This document shows positions 26,001 through 34,600 of a stretch of DNA of 64,000 nt, piece after piece. The stretch comes from Alphaproteobacteria bacterium (lineage in GTDB: Bacteria > Pseudomonadota > Alphaproteobacteria > Rhizobiales > Xanthobacteraceae): contig JBBCGH010000001.1 of assembly GCA_037200445.1 (NCBI GenBank), forward strand, positions 4,399,162 to 4,463,161, given 5' to 3'. The stretch's first letter is position 1, and every line of letters begins with the position of its first letter. The notes beneath the pieces were generated by a model. The model was not told where the DNA came from and searched no databases. It saw only the letters and a list, made by a program, of their open reading frames with translations. The position numbers were made by a program, and so were the translations under genes.

Positions 26001-26699
26001 ATGTGGGGCGTGAAGTTCGTTGTCGTCTCGGCGTTCGCATCGGTACTCGTTGCGTCGGGTGCACAGGCGCAGCAAACGCCGGCGCCGCCGCCGCTGCCGC
26101 AGGCGCCGAACATGACATTCTTCGTCACCGGCAACGGCCCCGGCAAGGGCGCCGACCTTGGTGGCATTGAGGGCGCCGATCAGTATTGCCAGACGCTGGC
26201 GCAACGCCACGGAGCCGGCACCAAGACCTGGCGCGCCTATCTCAGCACGCAGGAAGCCGCCGGCAAGCCCGCGGTAAATGCACGCGACCGCATCGGCAAA
26301 GGGCCGTGGCAGAATTTCAAGGGTGACGTCGTCGCGACCAGCCTCGACGACCTGCATAGCGACAACAACAAACTTGGCGCCATGACGTCGATCTCCGAGC
26401 GCGGCCAGATCATTCCGGGCGTCGGCTTTGCGCCGAACCGCCACGACGTGCTGACCGGCTCGACGATGGAAGGCAAAGCGTTCCCGGCCGGCGAGGATCG
26501 CACCTGCCGCAACTGGACCAGCAGCACGCAAGGCGCCGCGATGGTCGGACACATCGATCGCCGGGGCCTGCGCGACGATGCCGCGTCGAAGTCCTGGAAT
26601 TCCTCGCACCCCTCGCGCGGACCCGACGGCGGCTGCAGCCAGGCCGACCTGCGCGGCACCGGCGGCGACGGCCTGCTCTACTGCTTCGCGGCGAACTGA
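26001..26699 (+). CDS. Secreted lectin-like (endostatin/C-type lectin fold) protein
   Basis: 232-residue exported protein with a signal peptide ending SGAQAQ and a strong GGGAGGA ribosome-binding site. The mature part shows FFVTGNGPGKGADLGGIEGA, DQYCQTLAQRHGAGTKTWRA, RDRIGKGPWQNFKGDVVA, DRTCRNWTSSTQGAAMVGH and a final GDGLLYCFAAN. This pattern of Cys and Trp (C..TWRAYLST..GPW..C.NW..C..C) matches bacterial proteins with the collagen-XVIII/endostatin-like C-type lectin fold (DUF1554-like). They are presumed ligand-binding extracellular proteins. The family assignment is from memory of motifs. It is monocistronic. Confidence 0.7.
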   Translation: MWGVKFVVVSAFASVLVASGAQAQQTPAPPPLPQAPNMTFFVTGNGPGKGADLGGIEGADQYCQTLAQRHGAGTKTWRAYLSTQEAAGKPAVNARDRIGKGPWQNFKGDVVATSLDDLHSDNNKLGAMTSISERGQIIPGVGFAPNRHDVLTGSTMEGKAFPAGEDRTCRNWTSSTQGAAMVGHIDRRGLRDDAASKSWNSSHPSRGPDGGCSQADLRGTGGDGLLYCFAAN

Positions 26700-26716
26700 G
26701 GCGATTGCACGCTCCC

Positions 26717-26814
26717 ACCTCCCCTGAAAGGGGGAGGTCGACACGCGAAGCGTGTCGGATGGGGGTCAGTTCTTCGGACCCCCCTCCCCAACCCTCCCCC
26801 TTGCAGGGGGAGGG
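26717..26814 (+). repeat. Mosaic of palindromes between convergent genes
   Basis: Four nested or adjacent inverted repeats: ACCTCCCC/GGGGAGGT (26717-26738), ACACGC/GCGTGT (26741-26755), GGGGGTC/GACCCCC (from 26761), and CCCTCCCCC/GGGGGAGGG (26792-26814). They fill the gap between the lectin-like gene and the convergent acetamidase gene and could terminate both transcripts. The style matches the element at 50543-50673. Confidence 0.8.
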
Positions 26815-26840
26815 AGCGCACCGAGTTCCGTGCAATTATC

Positions 26841-27779
26841 TCACGCCCCGATCAGCTTCTTCTCCAGCATCACGTGGATGCCCTTGTTGCCGTTGACCAC
26901 CTGCGTGACGCGCAGGTCGGCGGCGAGCGAGCACAGCGTGTAAGCCTGCTCGCGCGACAAATTGGTGCGGCGGCAGATCAGCGCGATCATGTCGCGCAGC
27001 GCGATCACCACGCAGTCGTCGAGATCGGGATCGAACGCCATGGTCATCAGATGCGTCGGCGTCTCGGCCATCGGCCATTCGAGACGCATGTCGTCGCGCA
27101 GGTGCAGCTCAAAGGTGCCTATCAGTCCGGTCTCGATCGCGGTCACGCAGACTTCACCGTCGCCCTGCACGCCATGGCCGTCGCCGACCGAGAACAGCGC
27201 ATCGTCGACCATGATCGGCAGATAGAGCGTCGTCCCCTTCACCAATTCCTTGTTGTCGAGATTGCCGCCGTTGCGACGCGGCGGCAGCGTCGAGACCATG
27301 CCCCAGCCGGGCGGCGGCGCGACCGCCATCACACCGAAGAACGGCGCGAGCGGCAGATCTAATCCCCACGGCAGACGCCCGGTGTTCTTCTGCCTGTCGA
27401 GCGGAATGTGGATCAGCGTCGGGGTGTCGAAGTCGTCCGGCAGCGCGCCGGCGAGCGGCCGGATCATGTTGTAGCCCCAGTCGTAGTGGAGCTGGATGTC
27501 CTTGATGCGCACCTCGAGAACCTGCCCGGCTCTCGCGCCCTTCACGGCGACCGGCCCGGTGCAGATGTGGCCCGGCATCTTCTGCTGCACGCTCTTGTGG
27601 ATTGCGGCGAGCGCGGGCGGCACGACCAGTGGAGCGGCAGGCATCTGGCTCGCCATGCCGGACACGGTCGAGATCGTGACCGCATCGCCGCTCGCGACCG
27701 TGAGCAGCGGCTTCAGCGCCGCGTCGAAGTAGCCCCAGTGCACCGTCTCGGGCGCGGCATCGAGCCGATGGTTCGCCAT
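26841..27779 (-). CDS. Acetamidase/formamidase family protein
   Basis: 312-residue cytosolic protein of the FmdA/AmdA family, which hydrolyses short-chain amides to ammonia and carboxylate. Visible family features are the VHWGYFD opening, PGHICTGPVAVKGARAGQVL, IHIPLDRQ, PFFGVMAVAPPPGWG, RRNGGNLDNKELVKGTTLYL, SVGDGHGVQGDGEVCVTAIE, and a C-terminal LCSLAADLRVTQVVNGNKGIH. The length is typical. It follows no obvious operon, and its upstream region is occupied by palindromic repeats. Substrate range within the family is broad, so formamide or acetamide is only the default guess. Confidence 0.88.
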   Translation of the reverse strand: MANHRLDAAPETVHWGYFDAALKPLLTVASGDAVTISTVSGMASQMPAAPLVVPPALAAIHKSVQQKMPGHICTGPVAVKGARAGQVLEVRIKDIQLHYDWGYNMIRPLAGALPDDFDTPTLIHIPLDRQKNTGRLPWGLDLPLAPFFGVMAVAPPPGWGMVSTLPPRRNGGNLDNKELVKGTTLYLPIMVDDALFSVGDGHGVQGDGEVCVTAIETGLIGTFELHLRDDMRLEWPMAETPTHLMTMAFDPDLDDCVVIALRDMIALICRRTNLSREQAYTLCSLAADLRVTQVVNGNKGIHVMLEKKLIGA

Positions 27780-27806
27780 GTGGTTCCCCGCAAATTCGGA
27801 CGCCTT

Positions 27807-27881
27807 CTAGTGTCCCGATTCCGAAGTTCGCATCATTACGCGACACCCTGGGTTGCGAACTTCGGAATCGAAGGACACTAG
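27807..27881 (+). repeat. Bulged hairpin element, copy A
   Basis: A 75-bp inverted repeat bounded by CTAGTGTCC and GGACACTAG. Inside, GATTCCGAAGTTCGCA pairs with TGCGAACTTCGGAATC around a loop starting TCATTACG. A 3-nt bulge (GAA) sits on the 3' arm. It is homologous to the next element, which has different stem bases that still pair. Confidence 0.85.
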
Positions 27882-27893
27882 CAACGTATTGAT

Positions 27894-27971
27894 CTAGTGT
27901 GGCTTTGGTTCAGAAGTCCGCATGTTGGACGCGCTGCAAGAATGATGCGGACTTCTGAACCGCCACACTAG
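27894..27971 (-). repeat. Bulged hairpin element, copy B (opposite orientation)
   Basis: A 78-bp inverted repeat bounded by CTAGTGTGGC and GCCACACTAG. Read on the minus strand its arms are GGTTCAGAAGTCCGCAT and ATGCGGACTTCTGAACC, with the loop beginning CATTCTTGC, and a 3-nt AAA bulge on the 3' arm. Relative to copy A, several stem positions are changed in pairs. It is separated from copy A by 12 bp. Confidence 0.85.
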
Positions 27972-27973
27972 TC

Positions 27974-28023
27974 GAGCATGATCTTATCCGAAAACCGGTC
28001 CCCACTTTTTCGGGATCATGCTC
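27974..28023 (-). repeat. Dispersed palindromic repeat, short form (copy 2)
   Basis: A 50-bp palindrome with GAGCATGATC/GATCATGCTC ends and internal CCGAAAACCGG and TTTTCGGG blocks. It lacks the nested insert of copies 1 and 3. Its last base is the first base of the DUF486 gene's stop codon, so it forms that gene's transcript end. Confidence 0.9.
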
Positions 28024-28379
28024 TACCATTTCTGAAAAATGAAAAACGCGCCAGCCGAAATCAGCGCGAAGCCGACGAGATGATTCCAGCCGAGCGGCTC
28101 CTTCAGGTAAGCGAGCGAGAAGCCGGCGAACACCAGCAGCGTGATCACCTCCTGAAGCGTCTTGAGCTCTGCCGCCGAGTAGACCGCGTTGCCAAAGCGG
28201 TTCGCCGGAACCGCGAAACAGTACTCGACGAAGGCGATGCCCCAGCTCGCAAGGATGACGCCGAACAGCGGAACCTCCTTGAAGCGCAGGTGCCCGTACC
28301 ACGCGAAGGTCATGAACAGATTGGAGCAGATCAAAAGAAAGATCGGCAGCAGGTAGGGCGTCGAAACGTGGAATGGCAT
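28023..28379 (-). CDS. DUF486 family small membrane protein (DMT-like)
   Basis: 118-residue inner-membrane protein with four predicted spans (PYLLPIFLLICSNLFMTFAW, PLFGVILASWGIAFVEYCF, LQEVITLLVFAGFSLAYL, HLVGFALISAGAFFIF). The length and the motifs AWYGHL and VPANR are typical of DUF486, distantly related to drug/metabolite transporters of small-multidrug-resistance size. The ATG at 28379 is chosen because it gives the family's usual length; the frame is open to 28583. The stop overlaps the palindromic repeat. Transport function is presumed from fold only. Confidence 0.88.
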   Translation of the reverse strand: MPFHVSTPYLLPIFLLICSNLFMTFAWYGHLRFKEVPLFGVILASWGIAFVEYCFAVPANRFGNAVYSAAELKTLQEVITLLVFAGFSLAYLKEPLGWNHLVGFALISAGAFFIFQKW

Positions 28380-28556
28380 GTCGGGTTTTGCCTGATGTAA
28401 AGTGTGGTCAAGAACAAACGGCGAGAACGCGCACCGAAGCGTGAACCGCCCCCCGGCTCCGCACGACACATAACATCGGGCCTTGGGAAACGTTACCCGC
28501 AGAGGTGCATCGGAACCATTCGGTTTTGCAATCATTGAGTTTTTTGGATCAGCCCC

Positions 28557-28781
28557 ATGATTGTCGAGTACCTCAGGAACCAAGCCTCCCGTTGCATGAG
28601 TCTGGCGCGCGCGTGTTTCGATCTCGAGACGGCGCGCCAGCTACGGCTCTTGGCCGAGGACCTCAAGGCGAAGGCGGACGAAATCGAAGGCAAGTCGCGC
28701 GCGCAGCCGCGGACGATGCAGCAGCAGGCGATGCAGCAACAGCAGCAGCAGCAGCAGGAAAAGAAAGACGAGAACGAGTAG
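28557..28781 (+). CDS. Small helical protein with poly-Gln tail
   Basis: 74-residue soluble protein. The first 50 residues are strongly helical (IVEYLRNQASRCMSLARACF, ETARQLRLLAEDLKAKADE), like the short conserved hypotheticals common in Bradyrhizobium relatives. The tail is low complexity: an AMQ followed by a run of Gln encoded by CAG/CAA repeats, then EKKDENE. The CAG tract could vary in length by slippage. The ribosome-binding site is weak. It is divergent from the DUF486 gene and lies 39 nt before the EamA gene. Function unknown. Confidence 0.7.
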   Translation: MIVEYLRNQASRCMSLARACFDLETARQLRLLAEDLKAKADEIEGKSRAQPRTMQQQAMQQQQQQQQEKKDENE

Positions 28782-28820
28782 GCGCCTTGCACAGCTGCCG
28801 GGCCGGCGCTTACCGGAACC

Positions 28821-29246
28821 ATGACGGCCGGCTGGCTCGCCTGGGCGCTCCTCTCACCGATCTTTGCGGCACTCACCGCCATCTTCGCCAAAGCCGGCGT
28901 CGAGCACATCAATTCGGATCTCGCGACGTTCATTCGACCGTGGTCATCCTGGCCGTGCTCGGAACAATTCTTCTGGCGCGGTGAATTCCAGTCTCTGGGC
29001 TCGGTCAGCGGACGCACGTACCTCTTCCTCGTTCTGTCGGGTCTCGCAACCGGCGCGTCCTGGGTCTGCTACTTCCGTGCGCTGAAGCTTGGGGATGCCT
29101 CGCAGGTCGCCCCGATCGACAAGCTCAGCGTCGTATTGGTCGCCGTGTTCGGCGTGATGTTCCTGGGCGAGAAGCTCTCGGGTCCGAACTGGCTCGGCGT
29201 CATCCTGATTGCGGCGGGCGCCCTGCTCGTCTCGCTCAAGTCTTGA
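28821..29246 (+). CDS. EamA-family (DMT) transporter with an out-of-frame segment
   Basis: 141-residue protein of the single-domain EamA/DMT type: WALLSPIFAALTAIFAKAGV at the start, then TYLFLVLSGLATGASWVCYF, ALKLGDASQVAPIDKLSVVL and GPNWLGVILIAAGALLVSL, giving four helices. Between IR and GEFQSL the frame reads PWSSWPCSEQFFW, unlike a helix. The same bases in the next frame read TVVILAVLGTILLAR, the expected second span. Two compensating one-base indels near 28936 and 28980 would restore it. This is either a sequencing artefact or a real double frameshift that spoils the second span. Functional status is doubtful. Confidence 0.8.
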   Translation: MTAGWLAWALLSPIFAALTAIFAKAGVEHINSDLATFIRPWSSWPCSEQFFWRGEFQSLGSVSGRTYLFLVLSGLATGASWVCYFRALKLGDASQVAPIDKLSVVLVAVFGVMFLGEKLSGPNWLGVILIAAGALLVSLKS

Positions 29247-29304
29247 GGCTCGTCGCAATTCCGCGCCAATTTGGCTATCAGCTTGCCGGCAAGGGGAGGC
29301 TCAC

Positions 29305-30093
29305 ATGCGAACCTGTGTTCTCGGCGTCATCGTCGCGGGATTGATCGCGCTTCCCGCCGCTGCGCAGAAGGCGCCACCACCTCCCGCGGGGCAGAAGGGC
29401 GCGCCGCAGGCGCAGCAGCAGCCCCCCGTCGCGCCGCCCGCACCCTACGCGGTGCTGAAGGTCGCGCCGCCCAAACCCTTCGGCGATCCTGCGCTCGCGG
29501 CGTTCCGCAAGGAACTCGCCGCCGTCGCGCAGAAGAAGGACCGCCCCGCGCTTGCCAGGCTCGTCATCGCGCAAGGCTTCTTCTGGCTCAAGGAGCAGGG
29601 CAACGCCGCCGGCAAGAAGACCGGCATCGAGGCGCTCGCGACCGCGCTTTCGCTCGCCGCCAAGGACGGCTCGGGCTGGGAGACGCTCGCCGAGTTCGCC
29701 AAGGACGAGACGGCCGCGCCCTTTCCGGACCGGGCGAACACGGTGTGCTCCCCGGCCGGCCCCGAGTTCGACGCGGCGGCGCTGGAAAAGCTCGCCGCCG
29801 ACACCAAGACCGACCTCGGCGACTGGGGCTTCACGGCGGCCGAGAGCGTCGAGGTGCGCGCGACCGCGAGCCAGAACGCGCCCGTGGTCGAGACGCTCGG
29901 CATGCAGTTCGTGCGCGTGATGCCCGACATGGCGCCGAACGCGAGCCAGGACTTCATGCGCGTGGTCACGCCCGCCGGCAAGGTCGGCTTCGTGGCGGCC
30001 GAGGCGATCAACCCGCTCGGCTCCGACATGCTCTGCTACGGCAAGGACGCCGCCGGCGCGTGGAAGATCGTCGGCATGATCGGCGGGGAGTAG
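29305..30093 (+). CDS. Secreted protein with possible SH3-like end
   Basis: 262-residue exported protein; the ATG at 29305 follows AAGGGGAGG. A signal peptide (LGVIVAGLIALPAAAQ) is followed by a Pro/Gln-rich linker (KAPPPPAGQKGAPQAQQQPP). A helical region comes next (PALAAFRKELAAVAQKKDRP, LVIAQGFFWLKEQGN). The C-terminal part (GFTAAESVEVRATASQNAPV, VVTPAGKVGFVAAEAINPLG) reads like a bacterial SH3-type domain, seen here only as a pattern. Two cysteines (VCSP and LCYG) could form a disulfide. I do not recognise a named family. Probably periplasmic. Confidence 0.75.
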   Translation: MRTCVLGVIVAGLIALPAAAQKAPPPPAGQKGAPQAQQQPPVAPPAPYAVLKVAPPKPFGDPALAAFRKELAAVAQKKDRPALARLVIAQGFFWLKEQGNAAGKKTGIEALATALSLAAKDGSGWETLAEFAKDETAAPFPDRANTVCSPAGPEFDAAALEKLAADTKTDLGDWGFTAAESVEVRATASQNAPVVETLGMQFVRVMPDMAPNASQDFMRVVTPAGKVGFVAAEAINPLGSDMLCYGKDAAGAWKIVGMIGGE

Positions 30094-30230
30094 CCGGCGC
30101 CTGGGCGTGGCGGCGTGCGGGGAAAATCGGCCACAACCAAAAAACGATCTCGGTTTCGTTCCCCCTCCCGCAAGCCATTGATATATCTCAGATCTGTGGC
30201 GGACGGATCACGAACCTTAACACTGCGGTT

Positions 30231-30386
30231 GTGGGTTTATCGAACGAAACGCAAACGGGAACAGAACCTGCGTCCGGCGTGACTGATCCGGCGCGAGTGC
30301 CCGCCATTGCGGCATGGGCCGCCACTTGCCCCGCCTGTCAAGAAAAAATTCCGGAACACCTCATTGCAAAAATGGAGCGGGGGTGA
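30231..30386 (+). CDS. Possible small ORF with CPAC motif
   Basis: A 51-codon GTG-started frame. It has WAATCPACQEKIPEHL and ends in KMERG. There is no clear ribosome-binding site and codon bias is weak, so this may be chance. It is listed because its TGA stop overlaps the GTG of the next frame (GTGA), and because it opens a chain of overlapping ORFs leading to the RTX gene. The bases between 30094 and 30230 show nothing convincing. Confidence 0.25.
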   Translation: MGLSNETQTGTEPASGVTDPARVPAIAAWAATCPACQEKIPEHLIAKMERG

Positions 30387-30577
30387 ACGGAACGGGGACC
30401 CAGCCGGGAGCACGCGCGGCAGCAAGCGGCATGCCACCACCAGCTCCAAAAATCGAACGGTGCCTTCAAATTTGGAACGGGGTGGAGCGCGGCGAGGCTC
30501 CCAATCCGATGCGGGTGGCCGCTCGTGATGACTTACCTTGGGTCGCAGCGGAACTTACTGCAATCTCCTGTGGATAA
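30383..30577 (+). CDS. Possible small ORF, overlaps neighbours
   Basis: A 64-codon GTG-started frame with GGAGCGGGG just upstream. The product begins NGTGTQPGARAAASG and contains KIERCLQIWNGVERGE, DDLPWVAAEL and a final Cys. Its start overlaps the previous stop by 4 nt and its stop overlaps the next GTG by 8 nt. No family is recognised. The coupling suggests translation, but GC-rich DNA gives such frames by chance. Confidence 0.25.
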   Translation: MNGTGTQPGARAAASGMPPPAPKIERCLQIWNGVERGEAPNPMRVAARDDLPWVAAELTAISCG

Positions 30578-30845
30578 TCAACCAGGGGTTGGAACTTGCT
30601 GCGACACACGTTGCCAACAGCGCCTCACTGATTATCGTCTCCTTCAGGGGAGATTTCCGTCGATGAAAAGCACGGGTCGGGCGGGCAGACGCGTCATCAC
30701 ATTCGCCTTTGCGCTGCCGGGCGCTGCGGTCGGCGCACTCCCTTCGTTCGACGACGACTTCACTGCGGTGGAGTTCACGGGCGGTCGCTCCGGCGCGATC
30801 GGCGGCCACTGCCTCTTGAGGACCCACGTCCATGCCTGCATCTAA
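30570..30845 (+). CDS. Possible small ORF with Cys cluster
   Basis: A 91-codon frame from GTG 30570, or 60 codons from ATG 30663, which has AGGGGAG upstream and is the better-supported start. The longer form includes GTCCDTRCQQ. The shorter begins KSTGRAGRRVITFAFALPGA, a weak signal-like stretch, then SFDDDFTAVEF and GGHCLL. It ends inside the next gene. No family is recognised and a chance ORF is possible. Confidence 0.25.
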   Translation: MDNQPGVGTCCDTRCQQRLTDYRLLQGRFPSMKSTGRAGRRVITFAFALPGAAVGALPSFDDDFTAVEFTGGRSGAIGGHCLLRTHVHACI

Positions 30846-31074
30846 GCCGCCCCCTGCGGACGGAACTGCACCCTCACCGGAGGCAAGCCGGCACGATGAG
30901 TTGGCGCTGCGCGTGATCGCGAATGAACCGATCATCACAAAATACAAGGAATTAGTCGACAAAGGTCGCAGGCTGGCTTTCAAAGGCAACAGCATGATTG
31001 CGGCACTCATCATGGACACGAAGCCCGCGGTTTTGTTGCGGGTCGGGGCGGGATATCTTGAAACTGAATCTTAG
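30832..31074 (+). CDS. Small protein upstream of the RTX gene, unknown
   Basis: 80-residue product from an ATG preceded by TTGAGGAC. After a Pro/Ala-rich start (PASKPPPADGTAPSPEA) it becomes helical and charged: HDELALRVIANEPIITKYKE, VDKGRRLAFKGNSMIAALIM, then LLRVGAGYLETES. It begins inside the preceding ORF and its last 17 bases overlap the likely TTG start of the next gene, so translation of this pair is probably coupled. It lies at the edge of an AT-richer patch running to about 32350. A partner or immunity role toward the downstream RTX protein is a guess from position only. Confidence 0.55.
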   Translation: MPASKPPPADGTAPSPEASRHDELALRVIANEPIITKYKELVDKGRRLAFKGNSMIAALIMDTKPAVLLRVGAGYLETES

Positions 31075-31612
31075 CAAAGCACTATTTTTCGGCGCTTGCC
31101 TTGCCGCGGCTGCATGCATGGCGTTTTGCTTGTCCGCTAGTGCGGCTAGCCGGACCTATATTGTGGCGGCTGCACTTAACCGCGCAAGCATTAGCCTTGA
31201 TCGACTTGGGTGCATTTCAATTTCGCGGAGACGCGCGATAATCTTTGGGAGAGATTATTCTGATGATGATCGAGTGGAGGCAATTATCAGGCGACTGATA
31301 TCGACAAAAACTGACGTAGTTACCTGGGAAACAGGCTGTTCATTCGTCTTTCTTTTTAACGTTGTCGCTCAAGGAAGTAGAGCTGTCAAATATCTAGGGC
31401 GACCATCGACTGTGCTGATGTCATTGGACATTTGCGAGCAAAGCTCAATGGGACCTGTTCAGAGTCGGCCTTGTTTTTCCAAAAACCTGTATTTGTTTGA
31501 ATCGCAACCGGACCCAATGAGCGTCTTTGAAATAGGCCTCAGGGCTTTCTTGCAGCCGCAGGAAAAGGAATGGTCACTGATGAGAATCAACCTTCAAGAA
31601 CGCACTAAATAG
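31058..31612 (+). CDS. Exported protein of unknown family, AT-rich gene
   Basis: 184-residue product if started at TTG 31058, the choice that gives a signal peptide (SKALFFGACLAAAACMAFCL, cleavage near ASA). Later ATGs would cut into it. The mature part includes DDRVEAIIRRLISTKTDVVT, WETGCSFVFLFNVV, VLMSLDICEQSSMGPVQSRP and a polar end LMRINLQERTK. It has several Cys and no recognisable domain. Its codons are much AT-richer than genes on either side, suggesting transfer. It ends 21 nt before the RTX gene and is probably co-expressed with it. An immunity or chaperone role is possible but unproven. Confidence 0.6.
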   Translation: MKLNLSKALFFGACLAAAACMAFCLSASAASRTYIVAAALNRASISLDRLGCISISRRRAIIFGRDYSDDDRVEAIIRRLISTKTDVVTWETGCSFVFLFNVVAQGSRAVKYLGRPSTVLMSLDICEQSSMGPVQSRPCFSKNLYLFESQPDPMSVFEIGLRAFLQPQEKEWSLMRINLQERTK

Positions 31613-31633
31613 ACCTTATTTGGGGGAAGAAAA

Positions 31634-34600
31634 ATGGCAGGACTGAAGTCTGTACTGTTTGGCGACATTCAATATCAAGTATCTCGGCCGATTCAAAATC
31701 CCGACGACGGTTTTTATTATCAAAGGTTTCGCGAGATTACTAGAGATGGAACTCTTCGTACTGAAGCGATTATTAAATCCTACGAACCAAATAGCCCAAA
31801 TGGCCTTATAGACCCAGAAAATGGGTTTGACTTGGCCTATGGAGCTGCCATCTATGTCTCAGATATTTTTACGATCGGTTGGTCAGCTTTAGGCTTGGGC
31901 ACGAATCCGATTGCTGCGGGCAGTCTTGGTCGTGCCCTAAATAACCTCTACGACCACGCTACAAACGGGGTTCAATACCCGAGCGGCCTGTCGACCGGAT
32001 ACAACTCTTGGTCTGGCACCGGCGAACCCTGGGATCGGTCGACGCTCCAGTCCGATCAGAATCCGCAATGGTCACCGGGACCGCTTGAGCGCTTGTTTTC
32101 GCAGAACACGCCCGGGACTCTAGTCACGAAATACGCCGCCCTTGAGGAATCGGCGCCGCCAAGCAGTTCGGTCGCAGAGGATGGCGGTCGATCAACCGAT
32201 GTCCAATTGGTCGATGGGCACGAAATCACAATTCACCAAAGCACTGACGGAATTGTAGACCATCTAGTTACAAAAGACGGATCCAACAAAGTCATAGCAG
32301 TCGAAGCTTGGAGCAGCGAAACCACGCCGCTCGCCCAAGTCGAAGTCAGCAACAATACGGTTGCCGCCACCTCCTATAACGGCGCGCAGCTCGCCGGCAA
32401 CATCGGGGCGATGTTCGGCTCGCAGCTCGGCCGCTTCCTCGGCGGCAACTCGCTCGCCGCGCAGCTCTCCCTCGGCACGGTGATCGGCGCGATCGGCAAG
32501 GAGGTCGGCAGCGCGCTCACCATGAGCGCGAGCTTCAATCTCACGCTCTCGGTCGAGCACGCCTTCGGCACGCTCACCGGCAATTCGAACATCGGCTCGC
32601 TCGAGAGCGGCGGGATCGCGGCGATCTCCTCGCTGCTGATGTCGGAGCTCGCCGACGCGCTCAACCTCGACAAGTTCGAGGCGGGCCTATTCCAGGCGGT
32701 GAGCGGCACGATCACCAACCAGCTGATCCTCAATGCCTACGGCATGATGACCGGCGCGACCGTGGACGGCCTGGCGGGCGGCCCGGCCTATACGATGTTC
32801 ACCGGCTTCGATTCCGGCGCGGTGGTGCTGCAGCTCGAAAGCGCGGTCGCGGGCTATTTCGCGTCCCAGTTCGCCGGCGAGATCGTGGTCCCGCACCACC
32901 CCGAAGGCGCGATCGGCCAGCAGATCGGCTCCGCGGTGGGCGGCACGGTCGGCACCTTCATTCTGCCCGTGGTCGGCACCTTCGTCGGCACGTTCCTCGG
33001 CTCGATCGCGGGCTCGATCTTCGGCGACCTCGCCGGCAACGACCCGGAGTCGCACGGGCGCGTGGTGTTCTACACCGACGGGCGCTTCTATCCGGACCCC
33101 ACCTCGTTCACCAGCGCCAACGGGGCGACCGGCGCCACGTTCATGAACATCGCCACCTACACCGGCAACGTGGCCAACGCGCTCGCGGATTTCGCCGGCG
33201 TGACGATGAGCGCGTTCCCGGTCAGCGCCAATCCGATCAACAACACCTACGGGCTGCAGCTCATCTACAACCAGGACAATCACTACTTCTCGGTCAGCGA
33301 TCCGTACCATGGCGCGCTCGCGACCGTCGCCTATCCGGACAGCGCGGACGCTCTCTCGCCTTTGGTCAACATCGGCGTCATGGCGCTGGTGCACAGCGTC
33401 GCCGTCGGCGGCGGCGATCCGCTGGAGCGGCTCGCATGGCAGAATTCGTCGGCCGACAACCCGACTGCCTTCTCGTTCGACCTGCAGGCCGCCAAGGACT
33501 ACCGCGCCTATCTCGACGACAAGGACATGATCGACACGCTGATGGCAGCCGAGCCGGAGAGCGCCTTCACGCTGGGCTGGCTCATCACGCTGCTCAAGGC
33601 GCGCGAGCTGGGGCTCGATGCGCAGCCGGCGAGCGAAGATTTTCGCGCCGGAAATGACAATCTCAACGGAACTGCGGCGGCAGATTCCCTATTCGGTGGT
33701 GCGGGTGGCGACACCATCCACGGCGGCGACGGCGACGACCGGCTGCACGGCGGCACCGACCGCGACGCACTGTTCGGCGACAACGGCAACGACATCCTGA
33801 TCGGCGACGCGGGCGGCGACTGGATGTACGGCGGCCCGGGCGACGACACCTACGTGCGCGACAGCCTGGACGACTGGATTTGGGAGGAGCCCGGCCAAGG
33901 CACCGATACGGTCTATTCCTCGGTCGACTACGCGCTCAACCCGAACATCGAGAACCTCGTGCTCATGGAAGGTACCGCGGCCGCCGGGGGCGCCGGCAAC
34001 GATCTCGCCAACACGATCACCGGCAATTCGAACAACAACTGGCTCGACGGCGCGGGCGGCGCCGACACGATGATCGGCGGCGCGGGCGACGACACCTATG
34101 TGGTCGACAACAGCGGCGATGTGACGATCGAGAATCCCGGCGAGGGCACCGACACGGTACGCTCCTGGGGCTCCTGGGCCGTGGGAGCCAACATCGAGAA
34201 CCTCATCCTCCTGGGGAGCGTCGACAGTGCCGGCTACGGCAACGAACTCGACAACACGATCATCGGCAACACCGGCAACAACCTGATCAATGGCGGCGGC
34301 GGCAACGACCGGCTCGACGGCGGGGCCGGCGCGGACACGCTAATCGGCGGGCCGGGCGACGACACCATCATCGGCGGCGACGGCACGGACACCGCGGTGT
34401 TCTCAGGACCACTTTCGGCGTACACGATCACCGACCTCGGCGCCGGCGCGATCGGCGTGACCGGCCTGGACGGCACGGACACCCTGATGCAGGTCGAGCG
34501 CCTGCAGTTCGACGACCACGTGGTGACGGTCCCGTTCATCCTCGGCAACGATGGCGACAACGCGATCACCGGCGGCGCCGGCAGCGACACGCTGATCGGT

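Noticed and set aside
28715-28760. CAG/CAA tract as a regulatory microsatellite
   Set aside because: It lies inside a coding frame for poly-Gln near the C-terminus; length variation is possible but a regulatory role has no support.
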